Assembly: GCA_024708885.1 (NCBI GenBank)
Contig: JANJXT010000027.1
Coordinates: 1-64,000, forward strand
Reading direction: 5' to 3'
DNA: 64,000 nt
DNA from: Thiobacillus sp.
GTDB lineage: Bacteria; Pseudomonadota; Gammaproteobacteria; Burkholderiales; Thiobacillaceae
This document shows positions 30,048 through 39,333 of this stretch, one piece after another (positions within the stretch are counted from its first letter, which is position 1; the number at the start of each line of letters is the position of its first letter). Under the pieces are notes generated by a model. It was not told the DNA's origin and searched no databases. It worked only from the letters and a program-made list of their open reading frames with translations. Both the position numbers and the translations under genes were made by a program.

Positions 30048-30107
30048 GGGTCAGGGATCAGGGATCAGGGATCAGGGGGGCAAATCGCCTCACCCCTGAC
30101 CCTTCAC
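30047..30107. repeat. Tandem heptamers and inverted repeat between cnoX and greB
   Basis: GGGATCA occurs three times in tandem (30054-30074), preceded by the variant AGGGTCA. The block AGGGTCAGGG at the left faces CCCCTGACCCT at 30093-30103, so the spacer between these convergent genes can fold into a long stem. It may end transcription from both sides, though no T-run is present. Confidence 0.6.
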
Positions 30108-30668
30108 TCACTCCACCGCAACGTAACGCACTTCGACGATTTCCACCTCGCGCGGGCCTTCCGGCGTGTGTACGCTGACGGTGTCGCCCTCGCGCGCTTT
30201 CATGAGTGCGCGCGCCATGGGTGAAATCCACGCGATGCGGCCGCGCGCGGCGTCGGCCTCGTCGATGCCGACGATGGCGTAGGTGGCTTCGTTGCCGCTC
30301 GCGTCGGCGACGGTGACGGTGGCGCCGAAGAACACCTGGTCGGTGGGCTCGCGCGTTGCCGGGTCGACGACCTCGGCGTGCTCCAGGCGTTTGGAGAGGA
30401 AGCGGAGCCGGCGGTCGACTTCGCGCAGGCGTTTCTTGCCGTAGATGTAGTCGCCGTTTTCCGAACGGTCGCCGTTGCTCGCGGCCCAGGCGATGGTTTC
30501 CACCAGCTTCGGCCGCTCGACTGTCCACAGCTGGTTGAATTCTGCGTTCAGGCGCGCGTAGCCGGCCGGGGTGAGGTAGTTTTTCGAACCCGCAGGCAGG
30601 GCGGGCGCGGCGATGTTGTCCACATCGTCGTCGTCGCTGTCCGATTCCTTGACGAAAGCCTTGTTCAT
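30108..30668 (-). CDS. greB: Transcription elongation factor GreB
   Basis: A 186-residue secondary-channel factor that rescues backtracked RNA polymerase. An acidic N-terminal extension (ESDSDDDDVDN) precedes the coiled coil (YLTPAGYARLNAEF, SNGDRSENGDYIYGKKRLRE, where the acidic tip residues are conserved) and the C-terminal FKBP-like domain (FGATVTVAD, ISPMARALMKAREGD). The ATG at 30668 abuts repeat R3. The acidic extension is longer than in E. coli GreB. Confidence 0.94.
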   Translation of the reverse strand: MNKAFVKESDSDDDDVDNIAAPALPAGSKNYLTPAGYARLNAEFNQLWTVERPKLVETIAWAASNGDRSENGDYIYGKKRLREVDRRLRFLSKRLEHAEVVDPATREPTDQVFFGATVTVADASGNEATYAIVGIDEADAARGRIAWISPMARALMKAREGDTVSVHTPEGPREVEIVEVRYVAVE

Positions 30669-30669
30669 C

Positions 30670-30833
30670 CTGCATTCCGCACCACGGAGACACGGAGGCA
30701 CAGAGAAACCCGAGAAACAGGGATTCTCCGCGCTTTTTCGTACTCACCCATCGGGTGAGCCCCGGAAAGAATGCAAGTCATTTTTTTACTCGCTGTTCTC
30801 TGTGTCTCTGTGGTTCAACTTGTTTTTTCCAGG
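30670..30833 (+). repeat. Dispersed palindromic element R3 (long form)
   Basis: Octamer arms near 30681-30707 and 30796-30815 enclose a core matching R2, with a perfect internal hairpin CTCACCC-ATC-GGGTGAG and AGAATGCAAG. It fills exactly the space between the DUF2905 stop (30835) and the greB start (30668) of the minus-strand operon. Confidence 0.92.
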
Positions 30834-30834
30834 T

Positions 30835-31035
30835 TCATCGGCCGAAAAGGCGCATCAGCAGGGTGAGTGCCAGCGACAGCAGGATGACGCTGGCAAACGG
30901 GAAATAGTAGCTGCGCCGTCCGCGTCCGATGCGCACGTCACCGGGCAGGCGTCCGAGTCCCAGGCGTTGCAGCCAGGGCGTGGCGAGCCCCAGCACGAAG
31001 AGGATCGCGACGAGCGTGAGCAGCCATTTCAGCAT
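30835..31035 (-). CDS. DUF2905 family small membrane protein
   Basis: A 66-residue protein with two membrane helices around a short basic loop containing LPGDVRIGRGRRSYYFPF, the DUF2905 signature. The function of this family is unknown. It follows the small lipoprotein gene by 6 bases and its stop abuts repeat R3. Confidence 0.88.
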   Translation of the reverse strand: MLKWLLTLVAILFVLGLATPWLQRLGLGRLPGDVRIGRGRRSYYFPFASVILLSLALTLLMRLFGR

Positions 31036-31041
31036 GAGTGA

Positions 31042-31269
31042 TCAGTCACCCTGCGGATCGCGCGCCGACTGTTCCGCCGCCTCGATCTGGCGGCGCTGCG
31101 CCTCGGCGGCGTCCTGCAGCTGGCCTTCGACCGCGCGCGCCTTTTCCACCGCCTGGATTTGCGTCTCGAACACGGGATTGGGTTGACGCTCGGTTTCTGG
31201 CTGCGACGGCGGCGTGGGATCGCAGCCGGCCAGGGACACGAGCAGCATGGGAAGCAGTCTATGTATCAC
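31042..31269 (-). CDS. Small hypothetical lipoprotein
   Basis: A 75-residue protein from a GTG inside a GTGA overlap with the upstream oxidase-family gene. The N-terminal signal ends with lipobox SLAGC, followed by a Pro-rich stretch and a Glu/Ala/Gln-rich helix (VEKARAVEGQLQDAAEAQRR) likely to form a coiled coil. I do not recognise a family. It resembles small envelope lipoproteins of variable sequence. Confidence 0.7.
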   Translation of the reverse strand: MIHRLLPMLLVSLAGCDPTPPSQPETERQPNPVFETQIQAVEKARAVEGQLQDAAEAQRRQIEAAEQSARDPQGD

Positions 31270-31817
31270 TGAATGTCCTCCAGGAGTCCGCTCGCGAGAC
31301 CGTCGATGCTGACCTGGTTCTTTTCGCGCCAGTAGTCGGCGAGACCGGTCGCGCCTTTCTTTTCGGCCCAGCGCGCCAGCGTCTCGCGTTCGCCGTCATA
31401 GGTGTAGTGGGGCACGCCGTAGCCGCACGAGGTCTGCACCGCTTCGATATCGAGCACGATGATCTGGCGCTCGCCGGCCAGGGCGGGGAAGTGGCTGCGC
31501 AGCGCGGCCCACGCCGCGTCCTGCCGGCGCACCACGCGGCCGCGGCCGTACAGCCGCAGGATCAGCGGGCTGGCGTCGAAACTGCACCACATCAGCGTGA
31601 GACGGCCATCGTGGCGCAGGTGGGCGGCGGTCTCGTTGCCGCTTCCGGTGAGGTCGAGATAGGCGACGCGCTGCTCCGACAGCACGCGCAGGCTGTCCAT
31701 GCCCTTGGGTGACAGGTTGATGCGGCTGTCGGCGGTGCCGCTCGCGGTGAAGAACAAATGCTGCGCCGCGATGAAGGCGCGGTGCGTGTCTTCGAGCGCG
31801 GGATGGAAGCGGGCCAT
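31266..31817 (-). CDS. Pyridoxamine 5'-phosphate oxidase family (FMN-binding) protein
   Basis: A 183-residue protein with the split-barrel flavin fold: FTASGTADSRINLSPKG, YLDLTGSGNETAAHL and LTLMWCSFDASPLILRLYG resemble the PPOX family, whose members bind FMN or F420. The substrate is unknown; it lacks features of true PdxH. Overlaps the upstream LON-domain gene by one base (TGATG) and the lipoprotein gene by four. Confidence 0.82.
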   Translation of the reverse strand: MARFHPALEDTHRAFIAAQHLFFTASGTADSRINLSPKGMDSLRVLSEQRVAYLDLTGSGNETAAHLRHDGRLTLMWCSFDASPLILRLYGRGRVVRRQDAAWAALRSHFPALAGERQIIVLDIEAVQTSCGYGVPHYTYDGERETLARWAEKKGATGLADYWREKNQVSIDGLASGLLEDIQ

Positions 31818-32413
31818 CAGTTGATCTGCCTTTTCAGGAATTCGGTGAGGATGCGCAGGCGTGTGACGCTGTCGTTCATTTCGAGAAGGTCCTGCCGCAC
31901 CGGGAGTTTCAGCGGCAGCACTTCCGAGAGGCGGAAACCGACCCAGCTTGCGTCGTCGAAGGCGAACGGCGGGGGAAAGCGTCCGTGCCCCAGTTCGTCG
32001 ATGATGCCGCGCAGGATCTCCACGGCCAGCTCGAACTCGTCCGGCACGGCGCAGACGGGTTCCGCGCTCATGCTGTCGACGATGCCGACGACGAGACCGC
32101 CCGGCAGCGTTTCGGTGCTGCGCACCACGAAGCGCTCCTCGGCCTGCGTTTCGATGTGCAGGATGCCGGTCTGCGGCATGTCCCAGTCGGTGATGCGCAC
32201 CAGCGTGCCCACCTCATGGGGCACCGCCGGCGTGCCGATCTCCTGGCCTTCGCGGATCGCGCAGATGCCGAACGGCGTGCTGTCGGCGATGGCCTGCTTC
32301 ACCATGTCGAGGTAGCGCTGCTCGAAAATCCGCAGCGGCAGGCGGCCGCCGGGAAACAGCACGGTGTTGAGCGGAACGAGCGGCAGCCGCGCCTGCCGCA
32401 GCGCGAGGCTCAC
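31817..32413 (-). CDS. LON peptidase substrate-binding domain protein
   Basis: A 198-residue stand-alone Lon N-terminal domain, without the ATPase and protease parts. [28 protein letters not shown] is spread over residues 9-36 and is the family hallmark. Related proteins may bind unfolded or regulatory substrates; the role is unproven. The GTG start at 32413 overlaps the ubiX stop (GTGA). Confidence 0.87.
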   Translation of the reverse strand: MSLALRQARLPLVPLNTVLFPGGRLPLRIFEQRYLDMVKQAIADSTPFGICAIREGQEIGTPAVPHEVGTLVRITDWDMPQTGILHIETQAEERFVVRSTETLPGGLVVGIVDSMSAEPVCAVPDEFELAVEILRGIIDELGHGRFPPPFAFDDASWVGFRLSEVLPLKLPVRQDLLEMNDSVTRLRILTEFLKRQIN

Positions 32414-33027
32414 CGTTCGTCGCCCCAGGGCGTGACCAGCGCATGCTGCACGCCGAGCTGGTCGAGGATGCGCGCAACGACGAAATCGATGAGCGCTTCG
32501 ATGTTTTGCGGATCGTGATAGAAGCCGGGGTTGGCGGGCAGGATCACGGCGTTCATGCGCGCCAGCGTGAGCATGTTTTCCAGATGCAGCGCAGAGAATG
32601 GTGTTTCGCGCGGGACCAGGATCAGCATGCGCTGTTCCTTCAGCATGACGTCGGCCGCGCGCTCGATGAGGGAATCGGACAGGCCGTGCGCGATGGCGGC
32701 AAGCGTGCCCATGGAGCAGGGGCAGACGACCATGGCGTCGGCGGCGTTCGAGCCGGAAGCGGCCGGCGCGTACCAGTCTTCGCGGCCATAGACGCGCAGC
32801 TGGCCATCGCGCGCGCCGAGGCCTTCGGCGAGCTGGTGCTCCAGGTCGCTCGCGCGCGGCGGCAGCGCAATGCCGAGTTCCTGCTTGGCGACGACATGGG
32901 CGGCCTGCGATACCAGCAATTGGACGTTGAGGTCTGCGGCGAGCAGACATTCGAGCAGGCGCAGGCCGTAGGCCATGCCGGATGCGCCGGTGAGCGCAAG
33001 GGTGACGGTGTTCAATGGTGTTTGCAT
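32410..33027 (-). CDS. ubiX: Flavin prenyltransferase UbiX
   Basis: A 205-residue enzyme that prenylates FMN for the decarboxylase UbiD. The flavin-binding start [20 protein letters not shown], the [19 protein letters not shown] segment and the [19 protein letters not shown] block are typical. It supports ubiquinone synthesis through prenylated FMN. No ubiD is visible in the window. Confidence 0.95.
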   Translation of the reverse strand: MQTPLNTVTLALTGASGMAYGLRLLECLLAADLNVQLLVSQAAHVVAKQELGIALPPRASDLEHQLAEGLGARDGQLRVYGREDWYAPAASGSNAADAMVVCPCSMGTLAAIAHGLSDSLIERAADVMLKEQRMLILVPRETPFSALHLENMLTLARMNAVILPANPGFYHDPQNIEALIDFVVARILDQLGVQHALVTPWGDER

Positions 33028-33060
33028 GGGGCGGATTGTCGCTTGGAAACCGCCAATAAT

Positions 33061-33597
33061 CTACTCGGAATCGGCCATGGTGGACGGATGGGCGGCGAGC
33101 AGTCGCGCGACGACGATGCCGTTGACCGCTCCGAAAACCAGCGCGGCAGCGGCGAAGAGCGGCAGCAGCGTGTCGATGGCCGGACCCGGCAGCAGCCAGC
33201 CCGCCGCCAGCGCGAGCTGGCCGCCGATGTGGCCGAAGGCCGCCAGCACCGACAGGCTGACCGGCCCGAAGTGGCGTGCCGGCAGGTGCTGCGCCAGTGC
33301 GAGGACGGTCAGGCTGGTCAGCGCGCCGGCGGCGGCGAGCCAGAATCCCGGAGCGAACAGGGTGCCGAGCAGAATGCCGCCGCCGAGGAGGCGCAGGGCG
33401 GATACCCAGGCCGCCGCGCGCCAGCCATATTGCAGCAGTACCAGCAGGATGACGATATTGGCGAGCCCCGGCTTGATGCCCGGTATCGGGCTCGGCAGCG
33501 CGGCTTCGGCGAGGGTGAGGCCGATCGCCAGCGCTGCCAGCCGTGCGATGCGGCGGTCGTCGGCGCTGACCGGCAGCTCAATAGCCGAGGGTGTCAT
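33061..33597 (-). CDS. Gx transporter family membrane protein
   Basis: A 178-residue protein with five or six membrane segments. It matches the family once called heptaprenyl diphosphate synthase component I, now Gx transporter, with the hallmark PIPGIKPGLANIVILLVL. Those proteins look like the S component of ECF-type importers; the cargo is unknown. The start overlaps the NusG-domain gene by 20 bases, so the two are translationally coupled. Confidence 0.85.
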   Translation of the reverse strand: MTPSAIELPVSADDRRIARLAALAIGLTLAEAALPSPIPGIKPGLANIVILLVLLQYGWRAAAWVSALRLLGGGILLGTLFAPGFWLAAAGALTSLTVLALAQHLPARHFGPVSLSVLAAFGHIGGQLALAAGWLLPGPAIDTLLPLFAAAALVFGAVNGIVVARLLAAHPSTMADSE

Positions 33598-33940
33598 AGG
33601 CCGGATCGCGGCCGCGGATTTCCACGCTGACCTGGTTGGGCAGGCACAGCGCCGCTTCGCCTGCGCGACTCAGCCAGCCCTGCTTGACGCACAGCTGGCG
33701 CGGCGATGGGTCGGCCGCGACGCGCGCGCGGCCCGGTACGATTTCGACCCGCGTGGTGCCCAGCGGACCGGAAACGGCAAAGGCCTGCGCGCGGGCGAGC
33801 GTCGCGGTTTCGACCACCTTGCCGGCGGCGCGTATCACCACGGTGTCCGCGGCCCCGCCGCCCCAGGCCGACATGGCGAACGCCGCCACGGCGCCGGCAC
33901 CGGCGACGAGCACACCGATATCGCCCGTGCGCAGGATCAT
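33578..33940 (-). CDS. NusG domain II-containing membrane-anchored protein
   Basis: A 120-residue protein with one N-terminal membrane helix and a C-terminal domain related to NusG domain II ([18 protein letters not shown], then [28 protein letters not shown]). It contains two Cys in the order seen in this family. It is commonly encoded next to Gx transporters, as here, which suggests a joint function. It overlaps rapZ by four bases and the Gx gene by 20. Confidence 0.82.
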   Translation of the reverse strand: MILRTGDIGVLVAGAGAVAAFAMSAWGGGAADTVVIRAAGKVVETATLARAQAFAVSGPLGTTRVEIVPGRARVAADPSPRQLCVKQGWLSRAGEAALCLPNQVSVEIRGRDPAYDTLGY

Positions 33941-34776
33941 GCCGCGAGCTCCCGGTGCCGCAGCAGCACCTGCTCGCGTTCGCGGAATGCGGCGGCGAGC
34001 GTCTCCGCGAAGTAGACGCTGCGGTGCTGCCCGCCGGTGCAGCCGATGGCGACGGTGAGATAGGCGCGATGGTCGCGGATGAAGCACGGCAGCCAGTTCT
34101 CGACGAAGCCGCGGATATCCGCCAGCAGCGCCATGGCGTCGGCACTCGCTTCAATGTAGTCCTTCACCGGCTGGTCGCACCCGGTGAGCGGGCGCAACTC
34201 CGCGACATAGTGCGGGTTGGGCAGGCAGCGCACGTCGAACACCAGGTCGGCATCGAGCGGGATGCCGTGCTTGAAGCCGAAGGACTGGAACAGCAGGGTG
34301 ATGCGCGAGCGATCCTGGCCGACCAGATCCTTGATCCACAGGCGCAGGGCCGAGGCGGACAGGTCGCTGGTGTCGATGCGGTGCGCCAGAGGCGCGACGT
34401 CGACGAGCATTTCGCGTTCGAGCTGGATGGCTTCCTGCAGCGATACCGTGTCGCTGGAGAGCGGATGCCGGCGGCGCGTCTCGGAAAAGCGCTTGACCAG
34501 GGTGAGCGTCTTCGCTTCGAGGAAGACCACGCGCAGGTCCGCGCCATCGGCGCGCAGCGTTTCGGCGATCTGCGGCAGTTGCGCGAGGCTTGCGCCGCTG
34601 CGCGCGTCGATGGCGATGGCGACGCGCGTCTGGCCTTCGCTCGCGAGATACTCGACGAGCGTCGGCAGCAGCGCCAGCGGCAGATTGTCGACGCAGTAGT
34701 AGCCGATGTCGGCGAGCACGGCGATGGCGATGCTCTTGCCGGATCCCGACAGGCCGGATATGAGGACGATCTGCAC
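33937..34776 (-). CDS. rapZ: RNase adapter protein RapZ
   Basis: A 279-residue protein with Walker [11 protein letters not shown] near the N-terminus and the C-terminal [14 protein letters not shown] motif. In E. coli RapZ binds the sRNA GlmZ and directs RNase E to it, controlling glucosamine-6-phosphate synthase; it also senses glucosamine 6-phosphate. Whether such sRNAs exist here is not visible. It directly abuts hprK. Confidence 0.94.
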   Translation of the reverse strand: MQIVLISGLSGSGKSIAIAVLADIGYYCVDNLPLALLPTLVEYLASEGQTRVAIAIDARSGASLAQLPQIAETLRADGADLRVVFLEAKTLTLVKRFSETRRRHPLSSDTVSLQEAIQLEREMLVDVAPLAHRIDTSDLSASALRLWIKDLVGQDRSRITLLFQSFGFKHGIPLDADLVFDVRCLPNPHYVAELRPLTGCDQPVKDYIEASADAMALLADIRGFVENWLPCFIRDHRAYLTVAIGCTGGQHRSVYFAETLAAAFREREQVLLRHRELAA

Positions 34777-35727
34777 TCAGCCTCCTGCGTCGATCGCCGC
34801 GTGCTGGCGCTGGATGAACCGGTCGAGCGGATTGATGCCGCGGCTCTTGAGGATGTGATTGCGCACCGCGACCTCGACCAGCACCGCGAGGTTGCGGCCG
34901 GCGGCAACGGGAATGCGCACCTTGGGGATCTCGACGCCGAGCAGGGTTTCGGTGGAGGCGACCATGTCGAGCCGGTTCAGGCCGGCTTTGCCGACCGTCT
35001 CGGGGCGTACCAGTTCGACGATGAGCTTGAGGTTCTTGCTGCGCTTGACCGAGGTCTCGCCAAACAGCGTGCGGATGTCGAGAATGCCGAGTCCGCGCAC
35101 CTCGAGAAAGTCGCGCAGCAGCGGCGGGCAGTTGCCCTCGAGCGTCTGCGGCGCAACGCGCTTGAGCTCGACGCAGTCGTCGGCGACCAGGCGGTGGCCG
35201 CGCGTGACGAGCTCGAGCGCCAGCTCGCTCTTGCCGACGCCGGCGTCACCCTTGATGAGCAGGCCGATGCCGAGCACTTCCAGGTACACGCCGTGCACCG
35301 CGGTGGTTTCGGCCAGATGCTGGGTGAGGTAATGGCCCAGATGGGACATCAGAATGGGACTTGCCAGCGGTGACGCGAGCAGCGGCGTGACCGTGCGCTC
35401 GGCGGTGTCGCGCAGTATTTCGGGCACGGTCTCGTCGTTCGAGACGACGATGGCGGCAAGCTCGGTGGAAAAGAGCTTGCGGATGGCCTCGGCGAGGCCG
35501 TCCTCCGACAGGCCGCGCAGGTGGCCCATCTCGGCACAGCCGAGCACCTGCACGCGGTTGGGATGAACGAAATTCAGATGGCCGATCAGTGCAAGTGTCG
35601 GTGTCTGCGCCGTTTCCGAGGACAGGATGCGTTCCGCGCCCCCGCGCCCCGCCAGCCATCGCAACTGCAGGCGTTCCGCGAGGTCACGGAACAGCATTTC
35701 GACGCTGACGTGATTCAGCTGGTCCAT
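34777..35727 (-). CDS. hprK: HPr kinase/phosphorylase
   Basis: A 316-residue bifunctional enzyme that phosphorylates or dephosphorylates HPr on Ser46. The P-loop GDAGVGKSELALEL (about residue 155) and the signature EVRGLGILDIRTLFG are complete. In Betaproteobacteria it is part of the regulatory nitrogen PTS. Its start overlaps the ptsN end by 13 bases. No HPr or enzyme I gene follows in this window, unlike several relatives. Confidence 0.95.
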   Translation of the reverse strand: MDQLNHVSVEMLFRDLAERLQLRWLAGRGGAERILSSETAQTPTLALIGHLNFVHPNRVQVLGCAEMGHLRGLSEDGLAEAIRKLFSTELAAIVVSNDETVPEILRDTAERTVTPLLASPLASPILMSHLGHYLTQHLAETTAVHGVYLEVLGIGLLIKGDAGVGKSELALELVTRGHRLVADDCVELKRVAPQTLEGNCPPLLRDFLEVRGLGILDIRTLFGETSVKRSKNLKLIVELVRPETVGKAGLNRLDMVASTETLLGVEIPKVRIPVAAGRNLAVLVEVAVRNHILKSRGINPLDRFIQRQHAAIDAGG

Positions 35728-36170
35728 GCGCCGATCAGCGCAATGAGGTCGGTGGACGTGGGCGCGGCCAGCATGCGGGCGCGCATGGCCTCGTCACCGA
35801 ACATCTGGGCAAGTTCGCCGAGGATCTGCAGGTGCTGCTCGTTGGCGTTCTTCGGCACCAGCAGGATGAAGCACAGCGATACCGGCTGGTTGTCCGGGGC
35901 GTCGAATTCCAGCGGCGTCTTCATCCGGTAGAGCGCACCGCAGGCGTCATCGAGACCCTTGATGCGCCCGTGCGGAATGGCGATGCCATAGCCCAGGGCG
36001 GTTGAACCGAGGCGCTCGCGTTCGAACAGGCTGGTGAAGACGTCCGTCGCCTTGAGGGCGTGGCGCGTGGCCAGCAGTTCGGCCGCATGCTCGAACAGCT
36101 TCTTCTTGCTGGAAAAGCTCTGCTCCAGCAAGACGGTTTCGGGGGAAAGGAGGGGGGCGATCAGATTCAT
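35715..36170 (-). CDS. ptsN: PTS nitrogen regulatory IIA protein
   Basis: A 151-residue EIIA-Ntr protein. The phosphorylated His is in LGYGIAIPHGRIKGL (His about 73). It receives phosphate from NPr/HPr and regulates potassium transport, nitrogen and stress responses through protein contacts. The ATG at 36170 begins at the conserved MNLIAPLLSPETVLL. Gene order hpf-ptsN-hprK-rapZ is typical for the class. Confidence 0.95.
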   Translation of the reverse strand: MNLIAPLLSPETVLLEQSFSSKKKLFEHAAELLATRHALKATDVFTSLFERERLGSTALGYGIAIPHGRIKGLDDACGALYRMKTPLEFDAPDNQPVSLCFILLVPKNANEQHLQILGELAQMFGDEAMRARMLAAPTSTDLIALIGAWTS

Positions 36171-36271
36171 GCTCGGACAGGCGTCGGTCAATGATTGGCG
36201 ACCCTGTTGGTGATTATACGCTGGGCTGCGAGGCGTGGCCGGGCGCCAAGGCGTCCGACCGGGCCGCATCC

Positions 36272-36607
36272 TCAGGCGGGGTTTTCCACGGGCTGGTGCT
36301 TGACGCCCCCCGTGCTCTGGTGGACGTCGGAGATTTTCTCCTTGTACTTCACGATCTGCCGGTCGAGCTTGTCGGCAAGCAGGTCGATGGCGGCGTACAT
36401 GTTGCCGTCCTCGCTGCGGGCATGGAAGTCGTGGCCCTTGACGTGCAGCGTCGCCTCCGCTTTGTGGACGAGTTTCTCCACCTGCATGATCACATTGATG
36501 GCAATGAGGTGATCGAAATGGCGTTTGACACGGTCGAGTTTCTCGGAAACATAGTCGCGGATGGCGGGGGTTACTTCCAGATGATGACCGGAAATCGTCA
36601 AATTCAT
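36272..36607 (-). CDS. hpf: Ribosome hibernation promoting factor
   Basis: A 111-residue short HPF/YhbH-type protein that binds the 30S decoding site and stabilises idle ribosomes. MNLTISGHHLEVTPAIRDYV at the start and KLVHKAEATLHVKGHDFHA in the middle are typical. The strong AGGAGG six bases before the ATG contrasts with other genes here. About 160 bases separate it from repeat R4, enough for its own promoter. Confidence 0.94.
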   Translation of the reverse strand: MNLTISGHHLEVTPAIRDYVSEKLDRVKRHFDHLIAINVIMQVEKLVHKAEATLHVKGHDFHARSEDGNMYAAIDLLADKLDRQIVKYKEKISDVHQSTGGVKHQPVENPA

Positions 36608-36770
36608 AGAGCCTCCTGATTCTGAAGGAAGGAAACGGACGCCGGCTGTGCGCCGACTGCCCCGAGCGCACGGGCGCTCGTGTTCATTGTCGGCCGAAAG
36701 CGGGGGACATTCAAGCGCCCGCGGTGAAGCTGCCGGACGCGGCAGAGTGGAGATGCTTGAGAGACCGCCA

Positions 36771-36924
36771 ACCTGGAAAAAGCATGTGCGCCACAGAGGC
36801 ACAGAGAACACGGAGCAGAAACATACGTTTGCATCATTTTGCGGTTCACCTGACGGGTGAGTGCGCACGCAAAGTGAATCCCTGTTTTTCGGGATCTTCT
36901 GCGCCTCTGTGCCGCTGTGGTACG
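36771..36924 (-). repeat. Dispersed palindromic element R4 (long form, inverted)
   Basis: Matches the core of R2/R3 in the opposite orientation, with more divergent arms (36791-36808 and 36899-36921) and an internal hairpin TCACC-TGAC-GGGTGA. It lies between the rpoN stop and hpf, in a 338-base gap (36608-36945). The rest of that gap, 36608-36770, shows only the hpf ribosome site and no clear gene. Confidence 0.85.
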
Positions 36925-36925
36925 A

Positions 36926-36948
36926 AATACAGATTTAATACAGATTTA
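36926..36948. repeat. Tandem 11-base duplication at the rpoN stop
   Basis: ATACAGATTTA occurs twice in succession; the second copy ends in the rpoN TAA stop codon. It is probably a replication-slippage duplication next to R4. Confidence 0.6.
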
Positions 36949-38367
36949 AAGCGCGCGCCGCATGTTCGCGGGCGGAATCTGCATAGATTCGCGGTACTTG
37001 GCAACCGTGCGGCGCGCAACGACGATGCCCTGCTGGCCCAGAACCTCCGCGAGCTGCCCGTCCGACAGGGGCTTGCACACGCTTTCCGCGGCCACCAGCT
37101 GCTTGATCAGGGCGCGGATCGCGGTGGAGGAGCAGGCGCCGCCGCTTTCGGTGGCGACGTGGCTGCCGAAGAAGTATTTCAGTTCGAACAGGCCGCGTGG
37201 CGTCATCATGTATTTCTGCGTGGTGACGCGGGAAATGGTCGACTCGTGCAGATCGACCGCGTCGGCAATCTCGCGCAGCACCAGTGGACGCATCGCCACC
37301 TCGCCATGCTCGAAGAAATGCTTCTGGCGGTCGACGATGGCCTGCGAGACGCGCAGGATGGTGTCGAAGCGCTGCTGCACGTTCTTGATCAGCCAGCGCG
37401 CTTCCTGCAACTGGGTGGTGAGCTGGTTGCCGCCGGATTCGCGATGGCGCGCCAGGATGTCGGCATAGACGCGGTTGACGCGCAGCTTGGGCATGGCATC
37501 GGCGTTGAGACTGGCGATCCACATGCCCTTGACCTTGCGCACGTACACATCCGGCACGACGTAATGCACCTCGTCGGCACCGAATGCCGCACCGGGCCGC
37601 GGGTTCAGCGAGAGGATCAGGGTGCGTACGGTGCGCAGGAGGAAATCGTCGATGCCGAGCATCTTCTTCAATTTGCCGACATCGCGCGCGGCGAGCAGCT
37701 CGAGATAATGCGTGGTGAGCTGCATGGCGGCATCGCGCGCCGGCGTCTCGGGTGGCAGGGCGCGCAATTGCAGGGTCAGGCACTCGGCGAGGTTGCGCGC
37801 GCCCACCCCCGTGGGATCCATGTTCTGCAGGTGCTTGAGCGCGGTCTCGACTTCCTCGGGTTCGAGGTCGTCGATTTCTTCGGCCAGGGCGGCAGTGATG
37901 TCGGGAAGCGGCTGGCTGAGGAAACCGGATTCGTCGAGGTCGTCGATCAGTGCCGCAACGAGCATGCGGTCACGCAGGGTCAGCGGGCTGACGATGAGCT
38001 GGTTGAGCAGGTGCTCGCGGAGCGTCGAACCGGAAATCGGGCCCTGCGCGCGGTCACTCTCCTCGTCGTCGCCGGGGGTGCCGGCGTAGTCGTTCCAGTC
38101 GGCATCGTCCAGATCGGTAACGGCGTCCTCGCTGCCGGATGTCGCGGCCTCGGAGACTTCGTTGCCGCTGATCGGGGCGGCACCCTCGCCCGTCTCGCCC
38201 GCTGCGGTGTCCTCGTCCTCGCGTTCCAGCAGCGGGTTGTCCTGCAGCATCTGCTCCAGTTCCTGGTTCAATTCCAACGTCGACAACTGCAACAGCCGGA
38301 TCGACTGTTGCAACTGGGGAGTCAGGGTGAGGTGCTGACCGAGCTTGAGTTGAAGGCTGTGTTTCAT
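36946..38367 (-). CDS. rpoN: RNA polymerase sigma-54 factor
   Basis: A 473-residue factor. The Gln/Leu-rich activator-contact region I (LTLTPQLQQSIRLLQLSTLE), an acidic region II, the core-binding domain and the C-terminal RpoN box ARRTVAKYRE are all present. It recognises -24/-12 promoters and needs AAA+ activators; one such activator is encoded at 58205-59635. A sequence that matches its own promoter consensus lies at 38575-38590, about 200 bases upstream. Confidence 0.97.
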   Translation of the reverse strand: MKHSLQLKLGQHLTLTPQLQQSIRLLQLSTLELNQELEQMLQDNPLLEREDEDTAAGETGEGAAPISGNEVSEAATSGSEDAVTDLDDADWNDYAGTPGDDEESDRAQGPISGSTLREHLLNQLIVSPLTLRDRMLVAALIDDLDESGFLSQPLPDITAALAEEIDDLEPEEVETALKHLQNMDPTGVGARNLAECLTLQLRALPPETPARDAAMQLTTHYLELLAARDVGKLKKMLGIDDFLLRTVRTLILSLNPRPGAAFGADEVHYVVPDVYVRKVKGMWIASLNADAMPKLRVNRVYADILARHRESGGNQLTTQLQEARWLIKNVQQRFDTILRVSQAIVDRQKHFFEHGEVAMRPLVLREIADAVDLHESTISRVTTQKYMMTPRGLFELKYFFGSHVATESGGACSSTAIRALIKQLVAAESVCKPLSDGQLAEVLGQQGIVVARRTVAKYRESMQIPPANMRRAL

Positions 38368-38412
38368 ACGTCAGGATAACGGCAATTCACCAATCGACTT
38401 GAGGTGGCGCCA

Positions 38413-38439
38413 AAGCGTGCAATAGGTGAGCGCACGCTT
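38413..38439. other. Hairpin in the rpoN leader
   Basis: AAGCGTGC (38413-38420) and GCACGCTT (38432-38439) are perfect inverted arms of 8 bases around an 11-base loop. It lies in the 243-base lptB-rpoN spacer, 46 bases before the rpoN ATG, within the transcript expected from the sigma-54-type promoter. No T-run follows. The same spacer also has a 58-codon frame from ATG 38560, which I do not recognise as a gene. Confidence 0.45.
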
Positions 38440-38574
38440 CGATGGTTGAAGTCGGGGCGTATCGGCGAATCGAAAATCTGGTGTATCGAGGGGCGTGCGA
38501 CATGGAAAAAATGCGTGTGCAAGCAACGGGCGGCTCGGCAGGCGCTCCGGGTTGAAGCATAAGCGCGGATTGTA

Positions 38575-38590
38575 CGCAATTTTTGTGCCA
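38575..38590 (-). promoter_or_regulatory. Predicted sigma-54 (-24/-12) promoter upstream of rpoN
   Basis: The minus strand reads TGGCACAAAAATTGCG, a full match to TGGCAC-N5-TTGC with the GG and GC pairs exactly 12 bases apart. It points towards rpoN and lies in non-coding DNA 21 bases past the lptB stop. The start site would be near 38563, giving a leader of about 195 bases. Confidence 0.65.
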
Positions 38591-38610
38591 AGGCACAGAT
38601 CGTGCTGGCG

Positions 38611-39329
<719 letters not shown>

Positions 39330-39333
<4 letters not shown>

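Noticed and set aside
38387-38560. 58-codon frame in the lptB-rpoN spacer
   Set aside because: No ribosome site and no recognisable similarity; it is noted only as part of the rpoN leader.
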